Origin: Helicobacter canadensis MIT 98-5491
GTDB lineage: Bacteria > Campylobacterota > Campylobacteria > Campylobacterales > Helicobacteraceae
Reading direction: 5' to 3'
Length of the DNA stretch: 64,000 nt
Assembly (NCBI RefSeq): GCF_000162575.1
Contig: NZ_CM000776.2
Coordinates: forward strand, 500,950 to 564,949
Shown: piece by piece, positions 9,438 to 18,642 of the stretch
Layout of the letters: every line of letters starts with the position of its first letter
How positions within the stretch are numbered: the first letter of the stretch is position 1
Notes under the pieces: model-generated
Told to the model about the DNA's origin: nothing
The model's database searches: none
The model's input: the letters and a program-made list of their open reading frames with translations, nothing else
Made by a program: the position numbers and the translations under genes

Positions 9438-10586
9438 ATGTCAGATAAATTAGAATGGATGGAAAAACATATTATTTTATTTAAGCAAGAAAGCTTGAGA
9501 AAGCTAATAGAACAGGAAGGTTATGAAGTATCAGAAGAATTAGAGCATTTAATTCAAAACGATAATGCTTTGGATTTTTTTAATGCTTTAATTGAAAATA
9601 AACTTTACAAAAATGCTTGTGATTTTTTAGCTTACAATCTTCACAAAAGAGCCGCAATCTGGTGGGCATATTGTTGCGAATTGGAGCTTTTAGAAGAGAT
9701 AAAAATAAAACAGGAAAAAGAAGTAGAAAAAAATAAAAAACAAGAAAAAAAACAAGAAAAAGAAATGCCAGAATGGCTTCAAGATGCCTTAAAAAAGGCG
9801 GGTGAAAGCCAAGAAGAAGCTCAAAAAAAATTTCAAGAGTTACTGGAACAAATGGATAAAATAAAAATAAAACAGGCAGAACTTGAAAAAACAATTGATC
9901 CTAAATTGTTTGCTCGATTTAAGCAAAAAACTGAAAATATATACAAAGAAATAGAAAAAGAAACAGGGATATATTTGCCTAAATTTAGAGAAGAAATTTT
10001 GCAAAAAGCTCAGAATTATACGCCAGTAGATCATTATGAAAATTCGGATTTAAAAAAAGAAATGGACAATTTAAATCAAAAACTCAATACAATGAAAGAA
10101 GAGATTAAGGAAAATACCGAATTGTATTTTCCCAAAAAGGATATAAATAAGCAAAAAGAAAAAACTACAAATGCTTTAAATGCTATCTATGCTTGGATAA
10201 TATCTCCTGATGAAGAAAATAGCAAAAGAGCTTTTAAAGCTTCAGTGGGTTTGGAAGATAAGGCAGAAGGTTTGTTGGCTTTAAGTGCTTTTTGGGCTTT
10301 TGGAGATTTAAATTTGGGTGGAGATATTATAGTAAAAGCCCCTAATGCTATGGTGAGTAATGGGATTAAAAGTGTATTGATTAAATTAGCTTTTATGGAA
10401 GGTGAAACGAAGCCCAAACAAAGATATGAAAAGTTTTTTGAAATTGGCATGGAGATTGCTTATGGCAAGAATAATTGGGAAGAAAGTCTATCTAAAAATC
10501 ATGCCCCACATGAATATAAGTTTAATTTAAATTCAGGCAAATTTGAAACCAAAAATAAGCGTTTTAATGGAGAGGTTGATGGATAA
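9438..10586 (+). CDS. T6SS-associated protein resembling DUF6931, with long coiled-coil insert
   Basis: The 382-residue product has two conserved-looking ends separated by a highly charged Lys/Glu coiled coil (about 81-240). The N-terminal part contains KRAAIWWAYCC (about 70-80). The C-terminal part contains YAWIISPDEENSKRAF, then ALSAFWAFGD and FFEIGMEIAYGKNNW. From memory, this combination (a R-A-x-W-W-A motif, an A-W-x-x-x-P motif, an A-F-W motif and a closing L-D-I-A-like helix) matches DUF6931 proteins, which are often found in T6SS loci and have no settled function. The gene lies between vgrG and tssJ and overlaps tssJ by 8 nt. A role as chaperone or adaptor for VgrG cargo is plausible but is inference. 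Confidence 0.65.
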   Translation: MSDKLEWMEKHIILFKQESLRKLIEQEGYEVSEELEHLIQNDNALDFFNALIENKLYKNACDFLAYNLHKRAAIWWAYCCELELLEEIKIKQEKEVEKNKKQEKKQEKEMPEWLQDALKKAGESQEEAQKKFQELLEQMDKIKIKQAELEKTIDPKLFARFKQKTENIYKEIEKETGIYLPKFREEILQKAQNYTPVDHYENSDLKKEMDNLNQKLNTMKEEIKENTELYFPKKDINKQKEKTTNALNAIYAWIISPDEENSKRAFKASVGLEDKAEGLLALSAFWAFGDLNLGGDIIVKAPNAMVSNGIKSVLIKLAFMEGETKPKQRYEKFFEIGMEIAYGKNNWEESLSKNHAPHEYKFNLNSGKFETKNKRFNGEVDG

Positions 10587-11076
10587 AATTTTATTTAAAA
10601 GTTTTTTTGTTTTTTTATTTTTATTCTTTTTTTCAGCTTGCACTAGTAGCTATAATATGAGTGTTTATTTGTCTCCAGAGCTTAAAGATTATTATGGGTA
10701 TTATCCTTCTTTGGAAGTGGATATAGTTGGCTTGAATGAAAATGAAAAAAATTGGATGAGTTCTTATAATATGAATAAATATTTTGAGGCTAATAATCCA
10801 ATGAGAAAAAGTCTTATGCCACATACACTTAAATTTTCTCAATCCAATGGAGCTGCTGAGCAAGATTTTAATGATAATGCAAAAGAGTGGAATTTATGGA
10901 AGAAAAAAGGTGCTGTCGAATTGTTGGTGGCTGTAAATTTACCAGGTGTTGATGATAGTGTAAAGAAGGTTACTAAGGATATTAAATCTTATATTGGAAA
11001 AAGAAAACATATTTATATAGAAATAAGACCCGTTGGTATAACTTTTCTTGATTCAAAACCAACTTATAATCAATAA
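10579..11076 (+). CDS. tssJ: T6SS outer-membrane lipoprotein TssJ (SciN-like)
   Basis: The product has a lipoprotein signal peptide: a positively charged start, a Phe/Leu-rich core and the lipobox F-S-A-C about 20 residues in, followed by TSS. I place the start at 10579 (MDKILFKS), which gives 165 residues. The frame is open further upstream, but this ATG has the ribosome binding site GGAGAGG at 10569-10575 and begins the signal peptide correctly. It overlaps the preceding stop by 8 nt. TssJ anchors the TssL-TssM complex to the outer membrane. The late strand VELLVAVNLPGVDD fits the TssJ beta-sandwich. The call depends on lipobox, size and position before tssK, tssL and tssM. Confidence 0.8.
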   Translation: MDKILFKSFFVFLFLFFFSACTSSYNMSVYLSPELKDYYGYYPSLEVDIVGLNENEKNWMSSYNMNKYFEANNPMRKSLMPHTLKFSQSNGAAEQDFNDNAKEWNLWKKKGAVELLVAVNLPGVDDSVKKVTKDIKSYIGKRKHIYIEIRPVGITFLDSKPTYNQ

Positions 11077-11097
11077 ACAATAAAGAGGTGTTATATT

Positions 11098-12456
11098 ATG
11101 ATATTTAAAGAAAGTGTGCATTGGAGTGATGGTTTATTTTTGCAACCCCATCATATGCAACAAATGCAAAATTTAATTTTTGATATAAATAGAACCTTAT
11201 GGAAATTAAATGTCTATTATCCTTATGGCTTGATAGAGTGCGAAATAAATGAAGAATTGCTAGATGATTTGCGTATAGGTCTTAGAAAAATTTGTGCCAT
11301 AATGCCAGATGGTACAGAAATTAGTATGCCTGGAAATGCTAGCATACCTATGCTTAACCTAGATATTGATAAATGTTTAGATAATGAAAATTTTTTAATA
11401 TATTTAGCTTTACCGGTCTATAACGAAAATGAGGCTAATTTAAATTCATCAACAGAAACAAATCGTCTTTATAAAACTAAAGAATATGCAATTAAAGATG
11501 AAAATACTGGAAATAATGAAATTTCACTTTTAAAAAGAATTTTTAATATTAAACTTAGTACAGACAAAAATGATGATAATTATGTTTATTTGCCAATTTG
11601 TCGTTTAAATTGGATTTCAAAGAACATTAATGCTCCTAAATTGACATTTGATAGAGATTATTGTCCTCCCTTTTTTATTATGAGTCATGATTGCGTTATA
11701 AAAGAATATGTGCTTGAGCTTATGTATTTAATTAGAAAAAAGAGAGATCAGATTAGCGAACAAATAGCTCAAAGTGGTTATAATACAAATGACATTTCAG
11801 GAGAGAATCTTTTTCATATTTTGCAGCTTTCGGTTTTAAATTCTTTTGAGCCTGTAATTAGTGCTGTCGTAAATACAAATAAAGCTCAGCCTTTTGAAAT
11901 TTATTTAAAATTAGCTTCCTTTCTTGGAGAGCTTTCAGCATTATTTCCTTTATTGAAAAAGCACGAGATTATGGAATATGATCACAATAATTTAATGAGT
12001 GTTTTTAAAGATTTAATACGCAAAATAAGATCGGTTTTAGCCATAGGTGGATATTTGGATTATATACAATATGATTTTACATTGCACAATGGATATTATG
12101 AATGTAAATTAAAATCAAATGATATTCATAATTCTAACGAGTTTTATTTGGCTATTAATACTAGTGGGAGTATTGATAAAATTAAAACTTCTGTTGAACA
12201 AGGAGATAATTTTAGATTGCTTGCAAAAAGCAATTTAGAAAAAAGAACAAGAGGGGTTAAATTAAAAGAACTTCGCTACCCCCCTAGATATTTGCCAGCT
12301 ATACACAATGCACTTTGGTTTGAAGTTGTTTTGGGAGATAATGATAAGGCTTGGATGGATATATGTGAAGAAAATGTTGCAGTGATTGATTTGTTTCATG
12401 ATGTCTTTACAGACTTTAGAGCTTCTTTATTTTTGGTTGAAAACAAGGGAGAGTAA
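11098..12456 (+). CDS. tssK: T6SS baseplate protein TssK (VasE/ImpJ)
   Basis: The N-terminus, with VHWSDGLFLQPHHMQQ at about residues 7-22, is the unmistakable TssK signature (W-x-G-x-F-L-x-P-x-H-x-Q). At 452 residues it is a full-length member. TssK trimers link the TssFG wedges to the TssL-TssM membrane complex and resemble phage receptor-binding proteins. The motif LKELRYPPRYLPAIHNALWFEV near residues 399-420 is the conserved C-terminal region. The gene is followed without gap by tssL, whose ATG comes directly after the tssK stop, and the ribosome binding site GGGAGAG for tssL lies within tssK. Confidence 0.95.
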   Translation: MIFKESVHWSDGLFLQPHHMQQMQNLIFDINRTLWKLNVYYPYGLIECEINEELLDDLRIGLRKICAIMPDGTEISMPGNASIPMLNLDIDKCLDNENFLIYLALPVYNENEANLNSSTETNRLYKTKEYAIKDENTGNNEISLLKRIFNIKLSTDKNDDNYVYLPICRLNWISKNINAPKLTFDRDYCPPFFIMSHDCVIKEYVLELMYLIRKKRDQISEQIAQSGYNTNDISGENLFHILQLSVLNSFEPVISAVVNTNKAQPFEIYLKLASFLGELSALFPLLKKHEIMEYDHNNLMSVFKDLIRKIRSVLAIGGYLDYIQYDFTLHNGYYECKLKSNDIHNSNEFYLAINTSGSIDKIKTSVEQGDNFRLLAKSNLEKRTRGVKLKELRYPPRYLPAIHNALWFEVVLGDNDKAWMDICEENVAVIDLFHDVFTDFRASLFLVENKGE

Positions 12457-13185
12457 ATGTATAAAAACATTATCGAAGATCTTTGTCGCCCTTTAATTTT
12501 ATATATGTGTGAGATTTGGTCTTTTAAGGTTAGAAAGATTGAACCAAATGAAGATAAGATTATAAATGATATTAATCTCATGCTTAATAAAATAAAAGAA
12601 CAGTGCTATTCAAATCCAATGTTAGCACAAGAATTTTCTTATATTGAAAAAACATTAATCTTTTTTATAGACTATACTATTAAAGAGGGAAATTTTTCTT
12701 TTTCTAAAAATTGGAAAAATTTAAGTCGTAAATATGGTGAATTTTCAGGTGACGATAAATTTTTTGATATTTTAGCTTTAAATTTAGATGATCCTATGGG
12801 ATCTGAAAGGGTAGATTTGCTTTATCAATTTATGGGACTTGGTTTTAGCGGAAGTTACAAAAATAACATAGAGGTTATAGAAAATAAGATGAAGCAGTGT
12901 TTAGCAAAAATGCCTAGTAGCTTTGATATTAATAATGTAAGAATTACACCTATCTCTCAAAGTCAAGATCAAGATATAGAATTTAAGCAAAATAAAAAAA
13001 CTAAAATTTTTATTATTTTTTATTTGGCAATGTTTTGCATTATGATATGTTCATTAGGTTTTAATTATTACATTTTTGATAAAAAAGTTGATGCCATATC
13101 AATTTCTATTAATTCAGCTATAAATGAGGCAGCTAAAAGTTATAAAAATTTAGTCACTGATATGAATACTGCCATTAAGGAGTAA
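12457..13185 (+). CDS. tssL: T6SS inner-membrane protein TssL (DotU/IcmH-like)
   Basis: This 242-residue protein has the DotU layout: a cytoplasmic helical domain of about 180 residues, one membrane anchor at about 183-207 (from KIFIIFYLAMF to LGFNYYIF) and a short periplasmic tail. The segment FMGLGFSGSY at about 125-134 is the conserved core motif of the family. There is no OmpA-type peptidoglycan-binding extension, so anchoring to the cell wall, if any, must come from another protein. It lies between tssK and tssM, with 4 nt before tssM. It forms the inner-membrane platform with TssM and contacts the baseplate through TssK. Confidence 0.93.
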   Translation: MYKNIIEDLCRPLILYMCEIWSFKVRKIEPNEDKIINDINLMLNKIKEQCYSNPMLAQEFSYIEKTLIFFIDYTIKEGNFSFSKNWKNLSRKYGEFSGDDKFFDILALNLDDPMGSERVDLLYQFMGLGFSGSYKNNIEVIENKMKQCLAKMPSSFDINNVRITPISQSQDQDIEFKQNKKTKIFIIFYLAMFCIMICSLGFNYYIFDKKVDAISISINSAINEAAKSYKNLVTDMNTAIKE

Positions 13186-13189
13186 TTTA

Positions 13190-16100
13190 ATGTTGAGTGT
13201 CGAAAATATTTTTCTTATTATTGCAATTATAGTTGTCTGTTTTATAGTTTTTATATTCCTTTTGCCTAGATTAATGAAGCTAAGGATGCTTTTTGCTAAA
13301 GCAAAGGAGACTAAAAACATCAGAAATGATTTGATGGTGTGGAAAAGAATAGCATTTTTAGCTCGTGGAGGTAAAGATAGCGATAAAATCAAAAAACAAA
13401 TGTCTGTTGATGAGATAGGATTAATTGTTAAAGCTTTTGAAACTTGTAAGCAAAATTTAAAGGCTAATTTTAGAAAATCATCTGATTTACCTTGGTTTAT
13501 AATGCTGGGTGAGCCTTCATCTGGTAAATCGTCTTTGATTGATCGTTCAAATCAAGATATGTTTGCCACAGAGAATGACTATGTATCCAAAAACGGATCT
13601 AGACAGGCAGCTCCTATAAGATTTTGGATCAACAATAATGCTGTTGTGGCAGATGTTAGTGGTAGAATATTTTTTGATTCTTGGTTTGAAGGTAGTAATG
13701 CTCAATGGCGTGCTATTATAAATAATTTACGAAACAAGCATAAAAATTTTCCATTATCAGGTATTGTTATCACAGTCCCCGTTGATTCATTGATTGCTGA
13801 TGATGAGGCTTTAATTAAAAAAAAGGCTTATTTGATTAGAAATGAAGTAAATCGGTTGTTAAATGGTTTGGGTATGTCTTTACCTTGTTATTTTGTGGTT
13901 ACTAAAATTGATGTTATTTCGGGATTTAGAGAATATTTTTCAAATGTTGATGAAGAAATTAAGGATGCCGAACTTGGATGGAAGAATAGCAATCATATTT
14001 ATAATGAAGCTGAATTTGATGAGTTTTGGAAAGAATTTATCTCTAAGCTCAGGTTGGGTAGAAATAATTTAATGCTTTCTAGTAATAATTTCAAGCAAGA
14101 AGAGGATCGTTTTGATAAAACTTCTAAAATTTATATGTTCCCTGAAAATATTAATGAAACTTCCAATAATCTTGAGCTTTATCTTAAAATTATTTTTGAT
14201 CAAAAAAAGATGTATTCATTTAATTCCAATTTAATGCTTGAGGGGGTATATTTTACTTCAGCTAAGGATGAGGGATACTCCCTTAGCAAACATTTTGCCA
14301 AGTTACATAATAAGTCTATTGATGATGCACCTATGGCAGAATCTTTAATGGAGAGACAAGGGTTTTTTATTTCTAATTTATTTAAATACCAAATTTTTCA
14401 TTGTTTTAAATTAGCGCATTTTACACAACGAGAAATTTTTAAAAGAAGTATTCCGCATTTTATGGTATTGGGTTTTATGGTCATTGTATCTGTTATGTGG
14501 TTAATGGCTGTTGTTTTTAATAGAGATGCCATAAATGAAAATATAAAAACTTCCCAACAATATTATAGTGAAATAGGTGCTCTTTTTGGAAGTAAAAATA
14601 TAGATAATGCTTATTTGATAGGGATGGATGAAAATAAAAATACTGAGTACTATGGTAAGGAATCTATGCCAAATGATCCTTTATTATCAAGAGAAGGTTT
14701 TTATGTAACAGCTTTAAGAGATGCTCAAGCGGATTGGGATGCACCATTTGGTTTTAAAACATCTAGTTTTTTAAGATTTGGAACTTTGAATATGCTTCAT
14801 GATGAAAGATTGGTATTATTTGATAATATACGAGATAGAATGATGACAATCCCTTTGATAAAAAGCCTTGAAAATCATCTTGTAATTTATAAAGATGAAT
14901 CTTTTACCAAGGAAAAAAGAGCTGCTTTGGTTAGTTTGTTGAATTTTGCTAAAGTTGCTGAAGAAAATTTTTATTATGCAAATGAAAATTATCAACATTT
15001 AGAGAACATACTTAGGTTTTTATTGCCTGATTTAAGACCCGAAATAATCAGCATACTAGCCTCAAAAGAAACACACAGTTCTACACAGAATAATAATTTA
15101 ATTGATACTGTGGTTTTATCTCCTTTATATACTAATAGCATAAAGATTGGTGTTGATTCTATGTTTAATGCTTGGGTTAGCGGTAATATTTATCCTGATT
15201 CTTTCTTCAATAAATTAAGAGATATGGCTTATTCGGGTGCGAAAATTGATTCTATAATTAATGAGCTTAACGCTTTTAGTCCTTTGGATTTTAATCAAAG
15301 CAATTTTCAAGAGATGATAACTTATTGGAATAATCTATACTATAGGGAAAAAGAAAATTATAATACATTGGAATCATCTTTTGCTGTAGTTAAAGATAAT
15401 TTGGCAAAAATAGATAAATTTAAGCAGGATAATAAAATCAATATGAATAAGTCCAATTATATTTTATTGTCCAATATTGCATATGAGGATTTTTTAAAAA
15501 TACATAAAGATGACTTTAATTTATTGGAATTTTATGATAATTTAAAACCTGAAAATGGGAAACAGGATATCGTTGGTGATTTAATTAATGATGTCTATCT
15601 AGAACAAAACAAAAAAGATAGTTTATTGAAAATAGAAGATAATTATAGTGCTTTAAGAGAGTTTAATTTTGGAAAACTTATTTCGATATTTAAAAATGTA
15701 GAACTTGATAAAAATAAAGATATTTTACCCTTATATGCACTTTTAAATGAATTGTTTGATCTTGCGTATAATCCCTCAAAGATTAATGAAAAAAACAATA
15801 ATTCAATTTTGGCATTTCAAAATTACCAACAAGATGCTATAAAAAGGTTAGAAAAGCTTAAAGAATATGAGCAAAAATATAAAAACGATCAATTGATCTC
15901 AAAAATTATATCGGTTTTAACATTAATGTATCAACAGACATTCAAGGATGCACAAGTTAATTTTGCTCAAACGATATTTAGCTCATATCCAAAAACTCAA
16001 TTAGAAATTATGAATCGTGTAGCTCAAGATAATGTCGATCAAAAAGTTTTTGAAAGTTCATCTTATTTAAATTTGGTTTATAAGGCAGAGTATAGTCCTT

Positions 16101-17416
16101 TGGCGGTAGAAAATTATATTAAGCCTTTTTGGAATGTTTCAAATCAAATTTTTCAAAAAAATAACAACAAGGAAATTGATAGTCTGCGTAAAATATTAAA
16201 TTTAAATAATAATTTTCATAATACTTATAAAGCTATGGAAGATTATACATTAGCATTTATTAAATATTGGGAAGATTATGCGGATTTATTGAGTCCATCC
16301 TTTAAAGATTATACAGAGTTTAAAAATTTTATTAAAGATCTGAAACCCTACGCAGTAAATAATGATTTGCATAATGTTTATTATACTGTCTATAAAATTA
16401 TTGATAGTTTGCCTAACGATACTCTGTCAAAATATGTCTTAGATAAAAAAAATCAAGCTTTAAAAGCTATAGAAAATAAAATTAATATTATAAATCCTTC
16501 TTTTTCTGAATCTTGTGGTGTTGTTTTAAATACATGGATAAGTCTGCCTTCAAATGCTATAGAAGCAAGCAAAATATTTAATTCTTTTGATGCTAACAAA
16601 ATAAAAGATAGTTTTTTTGGCGTCAATGGTCTTATTCCTTGGTGGTCTAAATTATTTAAACAAGGACAATTCTTAATGAAAAAAGAATCTTGGGAAAGTG
16701 CCATGGAAGATTTTAAACAACATAAAGATGAATTTTTAAAATTTCCTTTATGTGCAGATGCGGACATTTCCAATGCAATAAACCATGAAAATATAATGCA
16801 ATTACAACAAATTCTACTAAATTTTGTTAATAATAATCTTGAGCAAAAGGCTCTTGAAGCAAATTCAACTTTTTTATCTCAAGGTGATAAAGAAATAATG
16901 CAATGGGCTAAAAGCAATCTCAATATTATAGATGCCATATATGAACCCATACCTTTAGAGTGGAATCTGTTTATTTTAGATAATCAAACTCAAATAAATT
17001 TAGCGAAGAATTCCCCATATGATTCTGCTGCTGCAAGATTTAGATATGTAGAATTTCAAGCGGAAAATAGTATGGCAGAAAATACAAGATTTAGCACAAT
17101 TTCCCCAAAAGATGAGCCTATAAAAATTGGCAAAGGTTCAGCGTATTTAGGTAATTTTCGTTTCTTATTTTATATTTATTCTAATTCTGTAGAGCCTGAT
17201 TCTACTGTTGAAATACTTGATAAATGGGCTATCCTTAATCTTTATCTTAAAAAGGGAATTATTCCAGATCAAAAAAATGATAAAATTTTTTATATACCTC
17301 TTAAAATAACAGATCGTTTGGGTTCTGATTATATTTATTACATAGGGGTGGAATTTAACAAAGAGATTGTAGAAAAAAATAAATGGCTCAATCAGTATGA
17401 TCTGCCCAATTTTTAA
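13190..17416 (+). CDS. tssM: T6SS inner-membrane core protein TssM (IcmF-like)
   Basis: This is the large T6SS membrane core protein. One N-terminal membrane segment lies at about 7-27. A cytoplasmic GTPase-like domain follows, with Walker A GEPSSGKSS at 107-115, DVSGRIFFD in the place of the usual D-T-A-G-R-Y, and VVTKIDVI. A second membrane segment near 423-445 (HFMVLGFMVIVSVMWL) precedes about 960 periplasmic residues. Most IcmF proteins have two close N-terminal membrane helices and about 1100-1200 residues; this one has a single clear N-terminal helix and 1408 residues. It would span the periplasm to TssJ. The gene closes the recognisable T6SS set; the next gene starts 12 nt downstream. 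Confidence 0.93.
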   Translation: MLSVENIFLIIAIIVVCFIVFIFLLPRLMKLRMLFAKAKETKNIRNDLMVWKRIAFLARGGKDSDKIKKQMSVDEIGLIVKAFETCKQNLKANFRKSSDLPWFIMLGEPSSGKSSLIDRSNQDMFATENDYVSKNGSRQAAPIRFWINNNAVVADVSGRIFFDSWFEGSNAQWRAIINNLRNKHKNFPLSGIVITVPVDSLIADDEALIKKKAYLIRNEVNRLLNGLGMSLPCYFVVTKIDVISGFREYFSNVDEEIKDAELGWKNSNHIYNEAEFDEFWKEFISKLRLGRNNLMLSSNNFKQEEDRFDKTSKIYMFPENINETSNNLELYLKIIFDQKKMYSFNSNLMLEGVYFTSAKDEGYSLSKHFAKLHNKSIDDAPMAESLMERQGFFISNLFKYQIFHCFKLAHFTQREIFKRSIPHFMVLGFMVIVSVMWLMAVVFNRDAINENIKTSQQYYSEIGALFGSKNIDNAYLIGMDENKNTEYYGKESMPNDPLLSREGFYVTALRDAQADWDAPFGFKTSSFLRFGTLNMLHDERLVLFDNIRDRMMTIPLIKSLENHLVIYKDESFTKEKRAALVSLLNFAKVAEENFYYANENYQHLENILRFLLPDLRPEIISILASKETHSSTQNNNLIDTVVLSPLYTNSIKIGVDSMFNAWVSGNIYPDSFFNKLRDMAYSGAKIDSIINELNAFSPLDFNQSNFQEMITYWNNLYYREKENYNTLESSFAVVKDNLAKIDKFKQDNKINMNKSNYILLSNIAYEDFLKIHKDDFNLLEFYDNLKPENGKQDIVGDLINDVYLEQNKKDSLLKIEDNYSALREFNFGKLISIFKNVELDKNKDILPLYALLNELFDLAYNPSKINEKNNNSILAFQNYQQDAIKRLEKLKEYEQKYKNDQLISKIISVLTLMYQQTFKDAQVNFAQTIFSSYPKTQLEIMNRVAQDNVDQKVFESSSYLNLVYKAEYSPLAVENYIKPFWNVSNQIFQKNNNKEIDSLRKILNLNNNFHNTYKAMEDYTLAFIKYWEDYADLLSPSFKDYTEFKNFIKDLKPYAVNNDLHNVYYTVYKIIDSLPNDTLSKYVLDKKNQALKAIENKINIINPSFSESCGVVLNTWISLPSNAIEASKIFNSFDANKIKDSFFGVNGLIPWWSKLFKQGQFLMKKESWESAMEDFKQHKDEFLKFPLCADADISNAINHENIMQLQQILLNFVNNNLEQKALEANSTFLSQGDKEIMQWAKSNLNIIDAIYEPIPLEWNLFILDNQTQINLAKNSPYDSAAARFRYVEFQAENSMAENTRFSTISPKDEPIKIGKGSAYLGNFRFLFYIYSNSVEPDSTVEILDKWAILNLYLKKGIIPDQKNDKIFYIPLKITDRLGSDYIYYIGVEFNKEIVEKNKWLNQYDLPNF

Positions 17417-17428
17417 AGGTTTATTAAT

Positions 17429-18475
17429 ATGTTGTTTAGAATATTTTTATTTCTATTTTTGCCTTTATTTGGCTTAAATGCAAAGGGTGAAAATTTAAAT
17501 ATTTATTCTTGGAGTGAGTATTTTTCACAAGAAATTTTAGAAGAGTTTGAAAAAGAAACTGGCATAAAAGTGCATTTGGATACTTATACAAATAATCAAG
17601 AAATGTATGCAAATGTAAGATTGATTTATGAGCACAATTATGATTTAATAATGCCTTCGACTTATTTTATTCTTCCTTTAAGAGAGAAAGGATTGATACA
17701 AAAAATTGATAAAACAAAAATACCAAATTTTAAAAATATTTCTCAAAATTTTTTAGGGCAATTTTATGATGTTTATAATCAATACAGCATACCCTTTTTA
17801 TTTCGAATTATGGGTTTAGCCTATAATGAAAAGACTTTAAATGGGATACATATTCATTCTTGGAGAGATTTATGGAGAGATGAATTTAAGGGAAAAGTTG
17901 CCATTATTAAAGATTATCAAAAAATGCTTCAAGTAAGCTTGGTTTCCTTGGGGTATTCTAGGAACACTAAAGAGGAAGAAAAAATTACTAAAGCATTTGA
18001 AGAATTATTGATTCTAGCCAAGAATGCAAATTTTATAGATTTTAGTAAAATTAATAACGAAGACTTGATATCTTTTTTTGATGGAAATAATGCTATAGCT
18101 ACAATGTGGATTAATGATGTTAAGGCAATTCAAAAATATAATAAAAATATACATTTTATTATTCCAAAAGAGGGTGGTATGATATGGATGGATTCATTTG
18201 CTCTCACTGCAAATGCTAAAAATATAGAGAATGCTTATAAGTTTATTAATTTTACATTGCGACCTGATATTAGTGTAAAAATAGCAAATAATATAAAATT
18301 TAACACAACATTAAAATATGATTTAATAAAACAAAATTTAAATTTAGATAATTACCAGAATATTGTTTTTATGTCAGATGATGAATTGAATCATTTTGAA
18401 TTTGAAGTTGATATAGGGCAAAATCTTTTAATTTATATTAAGTATTGGGATGAGTTGAAGCGAATTTTTAATTAA
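17429..18475 (+). CDS. Periplasmic polyamine-type substrate-binding protein (PotD-like)
   Basis: The 348-residue product has an N-terminal signal peptide (FLFLFLPLFGLNAKG) and then the typical PotD opening NLNIYSWSEYFSQEILEEFEKETGIKV. Later motifs such as YDLIMPSTYFILPL, MGLAYNEKTL and AFALTANAKN-like segments follow the spermidine/putrescine-binding fold. Such proteins deliver polyamines to a PotABC transporter. No potA, potB or potC is present here, so it is an orphan binding protein. It starts 12 nt after tssM and is probably transcribed from the T6SS operon, an unusual partner for secretion genes. Specificity (putrescine, spermidine or another amine) cannot be read from the sequence alone. 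Confidence 0.85.
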   Translation: MLFRIFLFLFLPLFGLNAKGENLNIYSWSEYFSQEILEEFEKETGIKVHLDTYTNNQEMYANVRLIYEHNYDLIMPSTYFILPLREKGLIQKIDKTKIPNFKNISQNFLGQFYDVYNQYSIPFLFRIMGLAYNEKTLNGIHIHSWRDLWRDEFKGKVAIIKDYQKMLQVSLVSLGYSRNTKEEEKITKAFEELLILAKNANFIDFSKINNEDLISFFDGNNAIATMWINDVKAIQKYNKNIHFIIPKEGGMIWMDSFALTANAKNIENAYKFINFTLRPDISVKIANNIKFNTTLKYDLIKQNLNLDNYQNIVFMSDDELNHFEFEVDIGQNLLIYIKYWDELKRIFN

Positions 18476-18642
18476 TTTTTTTACACATCATTAAAAGCTA
18501 TAAAACTTAAAAATATTTATATAAAATCTAAATAATTTTTTAATCCCTTTTAAGTTATACGCTAATTCTTTCGGGTTTCATAAATGCTTTATTAAAATAT
18601 TTATACAATTATGTGTAAATAAAATATTTATCAGGAGCAAAT

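Noticed and set aside
10543-10578. Earlier start for tssJ
   Set aside because: It would add 12 residues before the lipoprotein signal and overlap the upstream gene further; the ATG at 10579 has the better ribosome binding site.
16453-16773. Minus-strand ORF of 106 residues inside tssM
   Set aside because: Shadow of a well-supported gene with no independent signal.
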